Positions 23,693 through 31,767 of a stretch of DNA of 64,000 nucleotides are shown here, piece by piece. Made by a program: the position numbers and the translations under genes. The stretch is taken from assembly GCA_022845895.1 (NCBI GenBank), contig AP025573.1, positions 2,142,501 to 2,206,500 on the forward strand, in the 5' to 3' direction. Positions within the stretch are counted from its first letter, which is position 1. Every line of letters begins with the position of its first letter. The DNA is from Lachnospiraceae bacterium. GTDB taxonomy: Bacteria > Bacillota > Clostridia > Lachnospirales > Lachnospiraceae. Below the pieces are notes generated by a model, which saw only the letters and a list, made by a program, of their open reading frames with translations, was not told the origin of the DNA and made no database searches.

Positions 23693-25386
23693 AACCGTCT
23701 GTAACGGTTCAGGCAAGCGTAGATCTCCTGTTTTCTCGGCAGCGCCAGATTGCCCGGAAGGTAAGAGTCGCCGCAGACTGTTTTGAATCCCATTTTATCC
23801 AAATCAGATGTCAGCGTTTCTACAAGCTGCCGTATCGTCATTTTTCCGTCCATCATGTGCTCTTCCATATGCTTTACGATGTAGCCGAGACAGGTGAGCT
23901 GTTCTGCGTCAGCCAGCTGTTCCACATAACGCAGGTCAATCGTGTCATGGTTCAGCTGCACGCCGTCTTTCCCAAGCGTCTTTATCTTGATGCGCCCTTT
24001 CTGCTTCAGTCCCGGATTATTCTTGGCAATTCTTCTGAATTCCGGCATCTTGGGCTTGTCCGCCGGCAGTTCCAGCCTCGGATACGCTTCGGCTGCCTCT
24101 TTTGCCGCCTGCGTAATCACTTTCGGCACATACCGGTCCATCTGGATAATGTCATCCGCCACCTGGAAATATGCCCCGGAACTTCCCGCTACGATGACAG
24201 TAGAGATGCCATACATCTCATACAGGTCCCTTACCCTCTCAATAAACGGCGTGATCGGTTCCATATCGCGGTGGATGACCTGCTGCATCAGTTCGTCCCG
24301 GACCATAAAGTTCGTGGCGCTCGTATCTTCATCTATGAAGAATACTTTTGCCCCCGCCTCCAGGCTCTCTACCACATTGGCGGCCTGGGACGTACTGCCG
24401 CTTGCATCTTCCGTGTAAAATGCTCTCGTGTCTTTCCCGTTCGGAAGGTCATTGATGAACATGGAGATATCCGTGTGCCTGATGCTCCTTCCATCCTCTG
24501 CCCTGAGCTTTACCGCAGAGCTGTCCGTCACGACATACTCCCTGCCGTCTCCTGCTATATGCGGATATACCCCAGATTCCAGCGCCTTAAGGAGCGTGGA
24601 TTTGCCGTGATAGCCTCCGCCTACGATAAGCGTGATTCCTCTCTTGACTCCCATGCCGGTAAGCGTTCCCTTAAAAGGCAGCTCAAGAGTGACCTCCATC
24701 TGCTCCGGCGAGACGAATGCGACCGCTTCCTTCATCGGCTTCTGCGACACGCCTGACTCTCTTGGCAGTATGGAGCCGTTCGCGACAAACGCCGCAAGCC
24801 CGAGGCGGTCCAGTTCGCCAAGGATGAATTCCCGGTCCACGCTGAGTTCCATGACCTTTTCTACCGTCCGGGCATTCAGATTCCCATAAAGCATTGATTT
24901 TTCCACGCAAGCCGGCAGATAATCATATAGTATCTTAATCAGCTCTTTCGCATTGATGGTCCGCCCGTTGGCCGGGAAGCCGACCTCAAAACGCACAGTA
25001 ACATCCCCAGTCTGCCCGTCTATCGTACAGGCCGTGCGTTCCAGAACTTCCTGGCCGCAGCGAGTCACCGAGATAATTCCACTTTTTCCAGAGCCTTTGG
25101 CCTGAAACGTATAACGGGCCGCCTGGGCCGCAAACTGCCTGGTCACATAGTCCTGCAGTGCAATGCGTTTGTACTTTTCATCATACAGCCTTATAGGAAA
25201 TCCTGCCGTACGTCCATGCACTCTGACACTCAGCCTGGACGGAGCCGCAAAGGGGTCTCCCTGGACATGGTCTATCGATAATTCATACGTCCCAAACCGG
25301 TAGCTTCCTTTCGTCCCCTTATACGCCGGATATCCCTTATGGTCTATACTATATAGCAACTGTCTTAAATCTGATTCTGACTTCAT
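23680..25386 (-). CDS. predicted ATPase of the ABC class (PF09818-type)
   Basis: A 568-residue soluble protein of the ABC_ATPase family (PF09818), whose function is unknown. It has a long N-terminal domain (about 1-235), a Walker A GGGYHGKST at 256-264, a Walker B-like KVFFIDEDTSATNFM and the AGSSGAYFQVADDIIQMD segment. The start is uncertain: the ATG at 25386 has AAGGAA about 9 bases ahead, while one at 25407 has none; the open frame runs into the upstream deacylase gene. Its last three codons (G, T, R) and stop lie within a 76 bp palindrome, so the natural C-terminus may have been replaced when the repeat was acquired. It follows the deacylase gene by 43 bases. Confidence 0.85.
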   Translation of the reverse strand: MKSESDLRQLLYSIDHKGYPAYKGTKGSYRFGTYELSIDHVQGDPFAAPSRLSVRVHGRTAGFPIRLYDEKYKRIALQDYVTRQFAAQAARYTFQAKGSGKSGIISVTRCGQEVLERTACTIDGQTGDVTVRFEVGFPANGRTINAKELIKILYDYLPACVEKSMLYGNLNARTVEKVMELSVDREFILGELDRLGLAAFVANGSILPRESGVSQKPMKEAVAFVSPEQMEVTLELPFKGTLTGMGVKRGITLIVGGGYHGKSTLLKALESGVYPHIAGDGREYVVTDSSAVKLRAEDGRSIRHTDISMFINDLPNGKDTRAFYTEDASGSTSQAANVVESLEAGAKVFFIDEDTSATNFMVRDELMQQVIHRDMEPITPFIERVRDLYEMYGISTVIVAGSSGAYFQVADDIIQMDRYVPKVITQAAKEAAEAYPRLELPADKPKMPEFRRIAKNNPGLKQKGRIKIKTLGKDGVQLNHDTIDLRYVEQLADAEQLTCLGYIVKHMEEHMMDGKMTIRQLVETLTSDLDKMGFKTVCGDSYLPGNLALPRKQEIYACLNRYRRLGTR

Positions 25387-25429
25387 ATTCTTCTGTTCCT
25401 TATCCATATTATTGACCGGCCCGCAGCCT

Positions 25430-25966
25430 CTACAGCTCAACGATTCTTGCCCTGTGATGCACGTGGGGCAGGAATTTCGTGAGCAGATCCTTCGTCTTGA
25501 ACTTCAGATGGCTCGTATTGATGCCGGGGTTGCAGCCGAACCATTCGCTTTCCGCCACTTCCTTATCCACAATCACCTGCACATAGTCATCCTCGTCGTT
25601 GAGAAGCCCTGCCACGCTTGCGGAACCTGGGGTCGTGCCCAGATGTTCCATCATCTTTTCCGGCGGTGCAAACGACATATGCGACACGCCGAGCTTCTTG
25701 CTGAATGATGCCGTGTCGAACGCTTTATCAGCCGGCATGACAAGAAGGAAAAATGTCGTCTTCTTCTGGTTGCATAGGAATACGTTCTTACGGATCTCCG
25801 TGCCGATCGCCTTGTCCACAGCCGCACATTCTTCCATAGACGCAGCCGGGTCATTATCCACACGCTCATACGGAATCTTCAACTTATCAAGCGTTTCATA
25901 CATTTTGCGTTCCAGCGGCATCCTCTCGTCGTCCGGCGCCGTCGTCGTAATCTCACTGATGTACAT
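25430..25966 (-). CDS. ProX/PrdX-like prolyl-tRNA deacylase (YbaK superfamily)
   Basis: A free-standing editing domain of 178 residues, of the ProX/PrdX type that removes alanine from Ala-tRNA-Pro. Signatures are the N-terminal YETLDKLKIPYERVDNDPAA, the conserved lysine in GTEIRKNVFLCNQKKTTFFL, the GVSHMSFAPPEKMMEHLGTT segment with the GSASVAGLLND loop, and the C-terminal NPGINTSHLKFKTKDL. The ATG follows GGAGGAACGA. It differs clearly from the YbaK-type protein at 14092-14559, so the two paralogues probably edit different mischarged tRNAs. Confidence 0.88.
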   Translation of the reverse strand: MYISEITTTAPDDERMPLERKMYETLDKLKIPYERVDNDPAASMEECAAVDKAIGTEIRKNVFLCNQKKTTFFLLVMPADKAFDTASFSKKLGVSHMSFAPPEKMMEHLGTTPGSASVAGLLNDEDDYVQVIVDKEVAESEWFGCNPGINTSHLKFKTKDLLTKFLPHVHHRARIVEL

Positions 25967-26056
25967 AGTATCGTTCCTCCATTATTTCTATTCTCTTTCA
26001 GATTGTCATCACGAGTTACATTATAGAGCAAATCTGTTAAAAAATAAACCCGTATT

Positions 26057-26065
26057 GTGATATAA
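26057..26065 (+). promoter_or_regulatory. extended -10 promoter of maf
   Basis: TG, one base, then TATAAT (26060-26065), with no good -35; extended -10 promoters can do without one. It lies 38 bases ahead of the GTG start. Confidence 0.5.
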
Positions 26066-26103
26066 TAGATGCAAATTCAGATTTTAAAGAGGAGGAATAC
26101 GTT

Positions 26104-26685
26104 GTGAAATATATTCTTGCTTCGGCTTCGCCACGCAGAAAAGAATTATTAACGCAGGCCGGCTTCGACTTTGATGTCATGCCGGCTGATATAGAAGAAA
26201 TAATGGCCGGGAATAATCCCCCGGAGATTGTCATGAACCTGGCCCGCCAGAAAGCGCTGCACGTATTCAAGACGCTGCCGGGGGAGTCGTGCACTATTAT
26301 CGGCGCAGACACGGTTGTCGTATACAATGGCGAGATACTTGGAAAGCCTTCCGGTGCTAAGGAAGCCTATGACATGCTTTCCCTGCTGGCGGACCGTACC
26401 CATCAGGTTTATACCGGCGTATCTCTCGTAACGGGCAGCGCCAAGGCACCGGATATCCGAACTTTTTATGAAAAGACAGATGTAACGTTCTATCCTGTTA
26501 CCCGCCAGGATCTGCAGTCCTACATCGCGACAGGAGATCCTTTTGACAAAGCAGGAGCCTATGGCATCCAGGGGCCCTTTGCCATCCATGTAAAATGTAT
26601 AAAAGGTGACTATAACAATGTGGTCGGTCTTCCGATAGCACGTCTGTACCACGAATTAGACAGGGGTATATGCCATGAGCAATAA
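26104..26685 (+). CDS. maf: Maf-like nucleoside triphosphate pyrophosphatase
   Basis: House-cleaning pyrophosphatase of 193 residues that hydrolyses dTTP/UTP and modified nucleotides, and is linked to septum control in Bacillus. Family motifs: the opening ILASASPRRKELLTQAGFDF, IIGADTVVVYNGEILGKP, and GAYGIQGPFAIHVKCIKGDY with NNVVGLPIARLY at the end. The start is a GTG at 26104, 8 bases after GAGGAGG. The next gene overlaps its 3' end by 11 bases. Confidence 0.94.
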   Translation: MKYILASASPRRKELLTQAGFDFDVMPADIEEIMAGNNPPEIVMNLARQKALHVFKTLPGESCTIIGADTVVVYNGEILGKPSGAKEAYDMLSLLADRTHQVYTGVSLVTGSAKAPDIRTFYEKTDVTFYPVTRQDLQSYIATGDPFDKAGAYGIQGPFAIHVKCIKGDYNNVVGLPIARLYHELDRGICHEQ

Positions 26686-27604
26686 TCTGCACAGGCAGAA
26701 ACATGAAAAATCAGCGTTGAAAATCTCACTGGCCGGCGGAACCGTCTTTGTCATACTGGAGTTCATCATGGCTGTGTACACAAGTTCACAGGCGGTTCTT
26801 CTTGACGCGCTTTATGACGGCGTCGAGCTGCTTATGATATTCTTCTCTCTGTTCCTCGTACCGCTGCTTTATAAGCCGTCAAGTGAAAAGAGGCCATTCG
26901 GCTATATGCAGATAGAGTCTTTGTTCATGGCTGTAAAGGGCACCATCATGGCCTCGGTAACCGTAGGCCTGATTGTCAACAATATACAGATTATGCTGCA
27001 CGGGGGACGACATGTCAGCTTTTCCACTATTGCATATTTTGAACTGTTTGCCTCAGTCCTGAGCGTCGCTGTCATCGTCCTGCTGCGCCGTATGAATGCC
27101 AGGCTTTCTTCTCCGATTGTCAGCATGGAGATTCAGGAATGGAAAATCGATGCGGCTGCTTCGCTCGGAATGACAGTTGCCTTCTTCCTGCCTGCGGTTA
27201 TCACCTCAGACTCCTTTGCAGCGTTCACCCCTTATCTGGATCAAATCATAGCAGTCGTACTTTCCCTCTTCATGCTCCCTGTGCCTGTCCGCACTGTCAT
27301 AACAGGGCTCAGAGACTTGTTCCTGCTTCCCCCCGAGGAAGAGACAGTCTGCCGCATCAAGGCGATTATCACACCGATTCTGGACGCGTACGGATATGAC
27401 AGGCTGTACTTTGATATCGTCCGGACAGGCAGAAAACTGTGGATTAGCGTATATATTACATTTGACCGGGACGAGATATCCATCTCCCGCTTTAAGATTG
27501 TGCAAAATCTTATCAATCAGGCACTTGCAAAAGAATTTCAGGACTTCTATTTTGAACTGCTTCCAGATATTGAAATTACAGAGGACAGAGGGCATGTCAT
27601 CTAG
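26675..27604 (+). CDS. cation diffusion facilitator family transporter
   Basis: Membrane protein of 309 residues with about six helices and a C-terminal cytoplasmic ferredoxin-like domain (about 220-300), as in CDF metal exporters. The metal site of helix 2 is D44-ALY-D48; in helix 5 the pair is E155-WKI-D159, where most CDF proteins have HxxxD or DxxxD. The substitution suggests a specificity other than zinc, perhaps iron, manganese or a non-metal cation, but this is inference. It overlaps maf by 11 bases and is cotranscribed with it. It is convergent with argD, with 4 bases between stops. Confidence 0.85.
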   Translation: MSNNLHRQKHEKSALKISLAGGTVFVILEFIMAVYTSSQAVLLDALYDGVELLMIFFSLFLVPLLYKPSSEKRPFGYMQIESLFMAVKGTIMASVTVGLIVNNIQIMLHGGRHVSFSTIAYFELFASVLSVAVIVLLRRMNARLSSPIVSMEIQEWKIDAAASLGMTVAFFLPAVITSDSFAAFTPYLDQIIAVVLSLFMLPVPVRTVITGLRDLFLLPPEEETVCRIKAIITPILDAYGYDRLYFDIVRTGRKLWISVYITFDRDEISISRFKIVQNLINQALAKEFQDFYFELLPDIEITEDRGHVI

Positions 27605-27608
27605 CTGC

Positions 27609-28844
27609 TTAACCCGCTTTGGCCGTCTGTCCTCCTGCCACCTCTTCAATGGCTTCACTCATAATGCCCATGAGTTTATCCACGTCCCTCTTTGTGGCTG
27701 TCAACGGCGGAATCATCCTGTTGACACTGTCACCGATAGCTGTAATCAATGCCCTTCTTTTCAGGGCTGCACGTTTTACTTCTCCGGCAATCGGAATATC
27801 GTATTCACACCCTGTCAGCAGTCCCCGCCCCCTCGTTTCTATTACATGCGGCAGGGCTGCAAGCTTCTTCTGCAGGTATTTTCCTACCTTTTCCGCATTT
27901 GCGCTCAGGTCCTTATCCAGAATCTCCGATGTGGACGCCAGCGCGGCTGCGCATGCGAGCGCATTTCCCCCATAAGTGGACCCATGGCTTCCTGCACCGA
28001 GCGCCTCCGCTACTTCCTTCCGTGCGCAGCATGCTCCGATAGGCATGCCGCCTCCCATGGCCTTTGCCATGGACACTGCATCCGGCCTGACACCATACCC
28101 CATATATGCCATCACTGTCCCTGTGCGTCCCCAGCCTGTCTGCACCTCATCGAACAGCAGAAGCATCTCATGGTCGTCGCAGAGCTTCCTAAGCCCGGTC
28201 ATGAATTCCTGTGTCGCAGGATACACGCCTCCTTCTCCCTGTACAGGCTCTATCATGACAGCTATCGTGTCTGGAGTCACCTTAGATGCAAAATCGTCCA
28301 GATTGTTGAATTCTGCGTAGGTAAAACCAGGTACCACAGGCATGAACCCCTGCTGTATGGCACTGCCGGGCTGTCCGGTCGCCGACATGGCCCCATACGT
28401 CCTCCCGTGGAATCCATTTTTTGCGGTGATGATATGATAACGGTTCTTACCATATCTGTCCGTACCGTATTTTCTTGCCATCTTGATCATACACTCATTC
28501 GCTTCCGTACCCGAATTCTGGTAAAATATCTTATCCATTCCTATCGCGTCGCATATCTTCCTGGCAAGCAGCGCCTGGGGCACCGTATACGGATAGTTAA
28601 ACGTATGTACGATATCGTCCGCCTGCTCCTTGATTGCCTGTATGACCTTCTCGTTTCTGTTGCCGGCGCTGTTGACTGCCACTCCTCCGTAAAAGTCAAG
28701 GTAAGCATTCCCTTTCTCGTCATAGAGGTACATCCCTTCTGCCCGCTCTGCGACAAAATCATATCTTGGATAAGTCTCCACCATGTACTTGTCTGTCAGC
28801 GCTTTCAGCTCTCTGGCCGTAAGTCCCGTATCCTTAAGTCTCAT
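27609..28844 (-). CDS. argD: class III aminotransferase, probable acetylornithine aminotransferase
   Basis: PLP enzyme of 411 residues. Motifs: QNSGTEANECMIKMARKYG near 109, GFHGRTYGAMSATGQ near 144, FDEVQTGWGRTG at 231-242 and the cofactor lysine K261 in VSMAKAMGGGMPIGA. The best family match is ArgD, which makes N-acetylornithine in arginine synthesis, but related omega-aminotransferases share these motifs and no other arginine synthesis gene is adjacent. The ATG at 28844 is chosen because GAGGAG lies 6 bases ahead; the frame stays open for 63 further codons but those span a terminator and a promoter, so they are not coding. Confidence 0.8.
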   Translation of the reverse strand: MRLKDTGLTARELKALTDKYMVETYPRYDFVAERAEGMYLYDEKGNAYLDFYGGVAVNSAGNRNEKVIQAIKEQADDIVHTFNYPYTVPQALLARKICDAIGMDKIFYQNSGTEANECMIKMARKYGTDRYGKNRYHIITAKNGFHGRTYGAMSATGQPGSAIQQGFMPVVPGFTYAEFNNLDDFASKVTPDTIAVMIEPVQGEGGVYPATQEFMTGLRKLCDDHEMLLLFDEVQTGWGRTGTVMAYMGYGVRPDAVSMAKAMGGGMPIGACCARKEVAEALGAGSHGSTYGGNALACAAALASTSEILDKDLSANAEKVGKYLQKKLAALPHVIETRGRGLLTGCEYDIPIAGEVKRAALKRRALITAIGDSVNRMIPPLTATKRDVDKLMGIMSEAIEEVAGGQTAKAG

Positions 28845-28911
28845 ACTAATCTCCTCACTTTCTCTACTGCCTGACTTTTTGCCGTCTACCTTATTCACAG
28901 ATCCTGCAATG

Positions 28912-28945
28912 AAAAAAGGACGCCGTATATAAAATACGACGTCCT
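28912..28945 (-). terminator. terminator of the CmpB-type membrane protein gene
   Basis: Twelve-base stem with one mismatch (28934-28945 with 28917-28928), loop of 5, then a T run (28917-28912) on the minus strand. It lies about 90 bases downstream of the membrane protein stop and 68 bases before the argD ATG. Confidence 0.75.
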
Positions 28946-28961
28946 CGTCTGTGACATTTAC

Positions 28962-28990
28962 AGTATAAACCTTCCCCGGGTCCTCGTCAA
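28962..28990 (-). promoter_or_regulatory. promoter-like sequence ahead of argD
   Basis: Minus strand -35 TTGACG (28990-28985), 17 bp, -10 TATACT (28967-28962). Transcription would begin near 28955, about 10 bases before the hairpin of the terminator at 28912-28945. Confidence 0.55.
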
Positions 28991-29034
28991 CAACTGTTTC
29001 TAAAACTTTTGCGCGGGCTGGGAAATTGTACATA

Positions 29035-29628
29035 TCATTCTTTAGACAGCTTGTCCATCAGCTTATCTTTTACCTGCCACACACGGTCAGGTATATCTTC
29101 TTTCTTCTCCCGGTATAAGGTGATGAAGAAATCTGTCGCATAGACGACAATAACGACAGTTCCGCCTATTTTTCCTATCATGACAGGGATTACATCCACA
29201 ATCCCGACTATCATATTCTGGAGGAACGCAAATAACGCAAGCGTGTAGAACCCCCAGGCGATAGAACTTTCCAGACATATGATTCCTTTATAATTAAATG
29301 GTTTCCTGCGGTAATCCCACCATATCTCGCCGAATATCTTGTTCATGATACCTGCTGTTATAAATTCTATGGATGTTGCAAGCAGCATTCCCATGAAAAA
29401 CAACTTCACCGGATGCTCGCTGTATGGCTGCAGCATGAAAAAGACGGTCAGCGCACCGACGCCATAGATAGGGCAGACCGGGCATCTTGCAAATCCGCGG
29501 TTAGTAATCTTACGGTTGCACAATGACATATAGACCGATTCTACAAACCATCCGAGTATACTGTACACGAGGAACCACAGCACGACATGATACGCACTCC
29601 AGCCGAATATCACTTTGTTCCACCACAT
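29035..29628 (-). CDS. CmpB-type putative ABC transporter permease (PF06541)
   Basis: Integral membrane protein of 197 residues with about five helices. The family is recognised from the opening FLVYSILGWFVESVYMSLCN, followed by RKITNRGFARCPVCPIYGVG and the later NYKGIICLESSIAWGFYTL; the RGF...CPIYG block is the family hallmark. Despite the database name, no ATPase partner is adjacent and the role is unknown. The ATG at 29628 is chosen because GAGGTGG lies 5 bases ahead; the frame has 17 more codons without a ribosome site. It lies between the rpsU terminator and argD. Confidence 0.8.
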   Translation of the reverse strand: MWWNKVIFGWSAYHVVLWFLVYSILGWFVESVYMSLCNRKITNRGFARCPVCPIYGVGALTVFFMLQPYSEHPVKLFFMGMLLATSIEFITAGIMNKIFGEIWWDYRRKPFNYKGIICLESSIAWGFYTLALFAFLQNMIVGIVDVIPVMIGKIGGTVVIVVYATDFFITLYREKKEDIPDRVWQVKDKLMDKLSKE

Positions 29629-29681
29629 CTTTACCACCTCTTCGTTCTTCCTGAGTATTCTGCCGACATGTTCCATCAACG

Positions 29682-29715
29682 TAAAAATAGAGTGTTGTAC
29701 CCCAACACTCTATTT
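29682..29715 (-). terminator. terminator of rpsU
   Basis: Perfect 13 bp stem (29703-29715 with 29685-29697), 5-base loop, then TTTTT on the minus strand. Confidence 0.9.
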
Positions 29716-29726
29716 ATCTGCACATA

Positions 29727-29903
29727 TTAGTTATACTTACGTTTTCTAGCAGCTTCAGACTTTTTCTTACGTCTTACACTTGGCTTTTCGTAATGTTCTC
29801 TTTTACGAATTTCCTGCTGAATGCCAGCTTTGGCGCAGTTTCTTTTGAATCTGCGTAAAGCGCTATCTAACGTCTCGTTTTCTTTAACGATTACATTTGA
29901 CAT
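29727..29903 (-). CDS. rpsU: 30S ribosomal protein S21
   Basis: Small basic ribosomal protein, 58 residues, as usual for Firmicute S21. It begins [20 protein letters not shown], continues with [20 protein letters not shown] and ends in an arginine/lysine-rich tail [14 protein letters not shown]21 sits near the 3' end of 16S rRNA on the 30S subunit and assists initiation. It has its own promoter and terminator here and so is a single-gene unit. Confidence 0.97.
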   Translation of the reverse strand: MSNVIVKENETLDSALRRFKRNCAKAGIQQEIRKREHYEKPSVRRKKKSEAARKRKYN

Positions 29904-29981
29904 AGACTCACACCTAACCTCCCTCCAGTCCTATATTGTGCACCATACGACTGTTCGGGTATATTTATTGCACTACATAAG

Positions 29982-30009
29982 ATTATATCACATATTTCTA
30001 CTACGTCAA
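29982..30009 (-). promoter_or_regulatory. promoter of rpsU
   Basis: Minus strand -35 TTGACG (30009-30004), 16 bp, -10 TATAAT (29987-29982) with an upstream TG one base before the -10. The -35 abuts the TAG stop of the amino acid permease gene. Confidence 0.7.
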
Positions 30010-31365
30010 TATTTTTTCAGTATTTGCTGTAGTTTTTTTCTGATCTTTCTTTTTCTTGACTACCGTATATACCGGAAGTCCCACCAGCATGATGATGATA
30101 CTGCCCACCGAAAGTACCGTAGACTGCAGGCCTGACATGAACAGCTGGTTGACGATGACGTACACTCCGCTGACAACCGCGATAATCGGTACGACTGGAT
30201 ATAGCGGGACCTTGTAGGTCCTCACCGCATCCGGGCGGTCCTTTCTGAGCTTCATTACGCCGATGAAGGTCAAGGTGTAGAACGTCCAGCTTGAGAATAC
30301 CGCAAGGTCCGTGAGCAGGTTGAACTGCCCGCTGATAGCATAGATACAGCCGATCCCCCCGACAAGGATGATGGAATTCGTAGGAACCTGTGCGTTGTTC
30401 AGCCTTGCAAGATTTCTGCTGAATGGGAAATTGCCTTCCGCCGCCAGGGAATACGCCACCCTGGATCCAGACAGGACAAAACCGTTGCAGGCGCCGAATA
30501 CGGATATCATGATGCCGACCGATATGATCTTCCCGCCGATGTCTCCGAATACCTTCAGCGCCACCGCTGACGCAGGCGCCGTAAGGGACGCCAGTTCGCT
30601 TGCGGGAAGCACCCACAGGTACGCGATGTTGATGATAAAGTATACGCCCATGATTACAGATACTCCTCCGACAATCGCAATCGGAAGGTCTCTACTCGGA
30701 TTCTTCATCTCTCCGGCAATCGCGCCGACACCGGTCCAGCCCTCAAAGGCAAATAATATGGCAACCATCAGCTGTCCAAGTACCACTGCCGGACTCAGTC
30801 CGTCTCCTACCATGGGGCTGAAAATCGGGTTGGCACCACTGCCCTTTACAAATCCAAAGACCATCAGCAGAACGAGTGGAATCAATTTACATACCGTAAA
30901 AATGACCTGTATGCTCCCGCCGACTTTGGAACCAAGATTGTTCAAGAATATAATCAGGATGATGATACCTATCGCAAGCGGAACCGTAAAGCCCTCCCCG
31001 ATAAAAAGCCCTGCCTGCTGGGCACATACGACCGCAAGTGCCGATATCATGGCCGGATAGAATAGTATCGTCTGCACCCATCCCGCCAGAAAGCCGACAA
31101 CCGGATTATAAATCTCTTCCAGATACGCCACCATGCCTCCTGTCTTCGGTATCATGATAGCCACTTCCGCAAAGGTAAGGGCAGCTGCAATGCTCGCAAG
31201 CCCCGTAATGACCCAGGCAATCATGCCAAGCCCCGGCGCTCCTCCTGTAGCAGTATAAATCGCCTGCGGCTTAAAGAACACGCCGGACCCGATAACACAG
31301 CCAACAACCAAAGCCATGGCAGTCGCCACACCCAAGTTCCTCTTCAATTCCTTTTTCTGCTCCAT
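30001..31365 (-). CDS. APC-superfamily amino acid permease
   Basis: Twelve-helix amino acid transporter, 454 residues, closest in pattern to the LAT/SteT branch (serine-threonine exchangers). The first helix carries the unwound substrate-binding motif GCVIGSGVFFKP, followed by GMIAWVITGLASIAAALTFA and ILFAFEGWTGVGAIAGEMKN in helix 6. The ATG at 31365 follows AAGGAGA by 6-7 bases. The leader carries a tandem glycine riboswitch with its terminator and a palindrome next to the ribosome site. The riboswitch argues that the substrate is glycine or a closely linked amino acid such as serine, alanine or threonine; direction of transport is not shown. Confidence 0.9.
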   Translation of the reverse strand: MEQKKELKRNLGVATAMALVVGCVIGSGVFFKPQAIYTATGGAPGLGMIAWVITGLASIAAALTFAEVAIMIPKTGGMVAYLEEIYNPVVGFLAGWVQTILFYPAMISALAVVCAQQAGLFIGEGFTVPLAIGIIILIIFLNNLGSKVGGSIQVIFTVCKLIPLVLLMVFGFVKGSGANPIFSPMVGDGLSPAVVLGQLMVAILFAFEGWTGVGAIAGEMKNPSRDLPIAIVGGVSVIMGVYFIINIAYLWVLPASELASLTAPASAVALKVFGDIGGKIISVGIMISVFGACNGFVLSGSRVAYSLAAEGNFPFSRNLARLNNAQVPTNSIILVGGIGCIYAISGQFNLLTDLAVFSSWTFYTLTFIGVMKLRKDRPDAVRTYKVPLYPVVPIIAVVSGVYVIVNQLFMSGLQSTVLSVGSIIIMLVGLPVYTVVKKKKDQKKTTANTEKILT

Positions 31366-31383
31366 AATCATTCTCCTTAAATT

Positions 31384-31431
31384 TTCATAGGGGTCAGACC
31401 CCTTTGTCCACAGGGGTCTGACCCCTATGAA
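31384..31431. repeat. palindrome in the permease leader, family B copy 1
   Basis: Stem of 20 bp (31384-31403 with 31412-31431) and an 8-base loop. Each arm is itself a palindrome, AGGGGTCAGACCCCT and AGGGGTCTGACCCCT. In the transcript it would form a very stable hairpin a few bases upstream of the permease ribosome site. Confidence 0.92.
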
Positions 31432-31455
31432 GATTTCCAAACTATTCAGACAATA

Positions 31456-31499
31456 CAAAAGAGGGTATAGGCATACTTATAGCGTATCCTATACCCTCT
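31456..31499 (-). terminator. terminator of the glycine riboswitch expression platform
   Basis: A 12 bp stem (31488-31499 with 31460-31471), extended by GTATCC/GGCATAC-like pairing inside, then CTTTTGTATT on the minus strand. It follows the second aptamer at once, so pairing in the aptamer can compete with it. Confidence 0.8.
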
Positions 31500-31665
31500 G
31501 TATTTTTACCTGAAAGCTTTACTTCTACGGTGGCCTTTAAAGGCTCTTTCCAGAGTTCCATCCGCGGCGGGTACCTGAACCTGAAAGTTTCTTGGAAAGA
31601 TTAGGTGCCTCTCCAATTGCTTCATCGGTTTTCTGCTGAGAATCAGACAGAAATCTTCCTCGCCG
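31500..31665 (-). ncRNA. glycine riboswitch, two tandem aptamers
   Basis: Read on the minus strand, aptamer 1 has CCGATGAAGCAA and GAAACTTTCAGGTTCAGGTA, and aptamer 2 has GGAACTCTGGAAAGAGCC, CCACCGTAGAAG and AAGCTTTCAGGTAAAAAT. These match the conserved core of the gcvT-type glycine riboswitch (GCCGAAGGAGCAA, AAACTCTCAGG.AAAAGGAC) with P1 strands around CGGCG near 31665 and CGCCG near 31566. It lies between a strong promoter and a terminator ahead of the permease gene. In most such switches with a terminator, glycine turns the gene on. Confidence 0.88.
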
Positions 31666-31690
31666 TTTCACTTGGCTTTATTCTTTTCTT

Positions 31691-31719
31691 AGTATATGTG
31701 TCCCATGTAAATTTGTCAA
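31691..31719 (-). promoter_or_regulatory. promoter of the riboswitch/permease transcript
   Basis: Minus strand -35 TTGACA (31719-31714), 17 bp, -10 TATACT (31696-31691); start expected near 31684, about 20 bases before the first aptamer. Confidence 0.8.
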
Positions 31720-31767
31720 CCATAGTTATTTTTATGACGTTAATCTTCTGACAATGAAGTCTGTAAT

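Noticed and set aside
27396-28874. Open frame of 492 codons on the plus strand across argD and the CDF gene end
   Set aside because: It is antisense to argD, has no family resemblance and is rich in the H, C and S runs typical of shadow frames; argD is clearly the coding strand.
28845-29033. 63-codon N-terminal extension of argD
   Set aside because: It reads through a terminator and a promoter-like sequence; a proper ribosome site stands at 28844.
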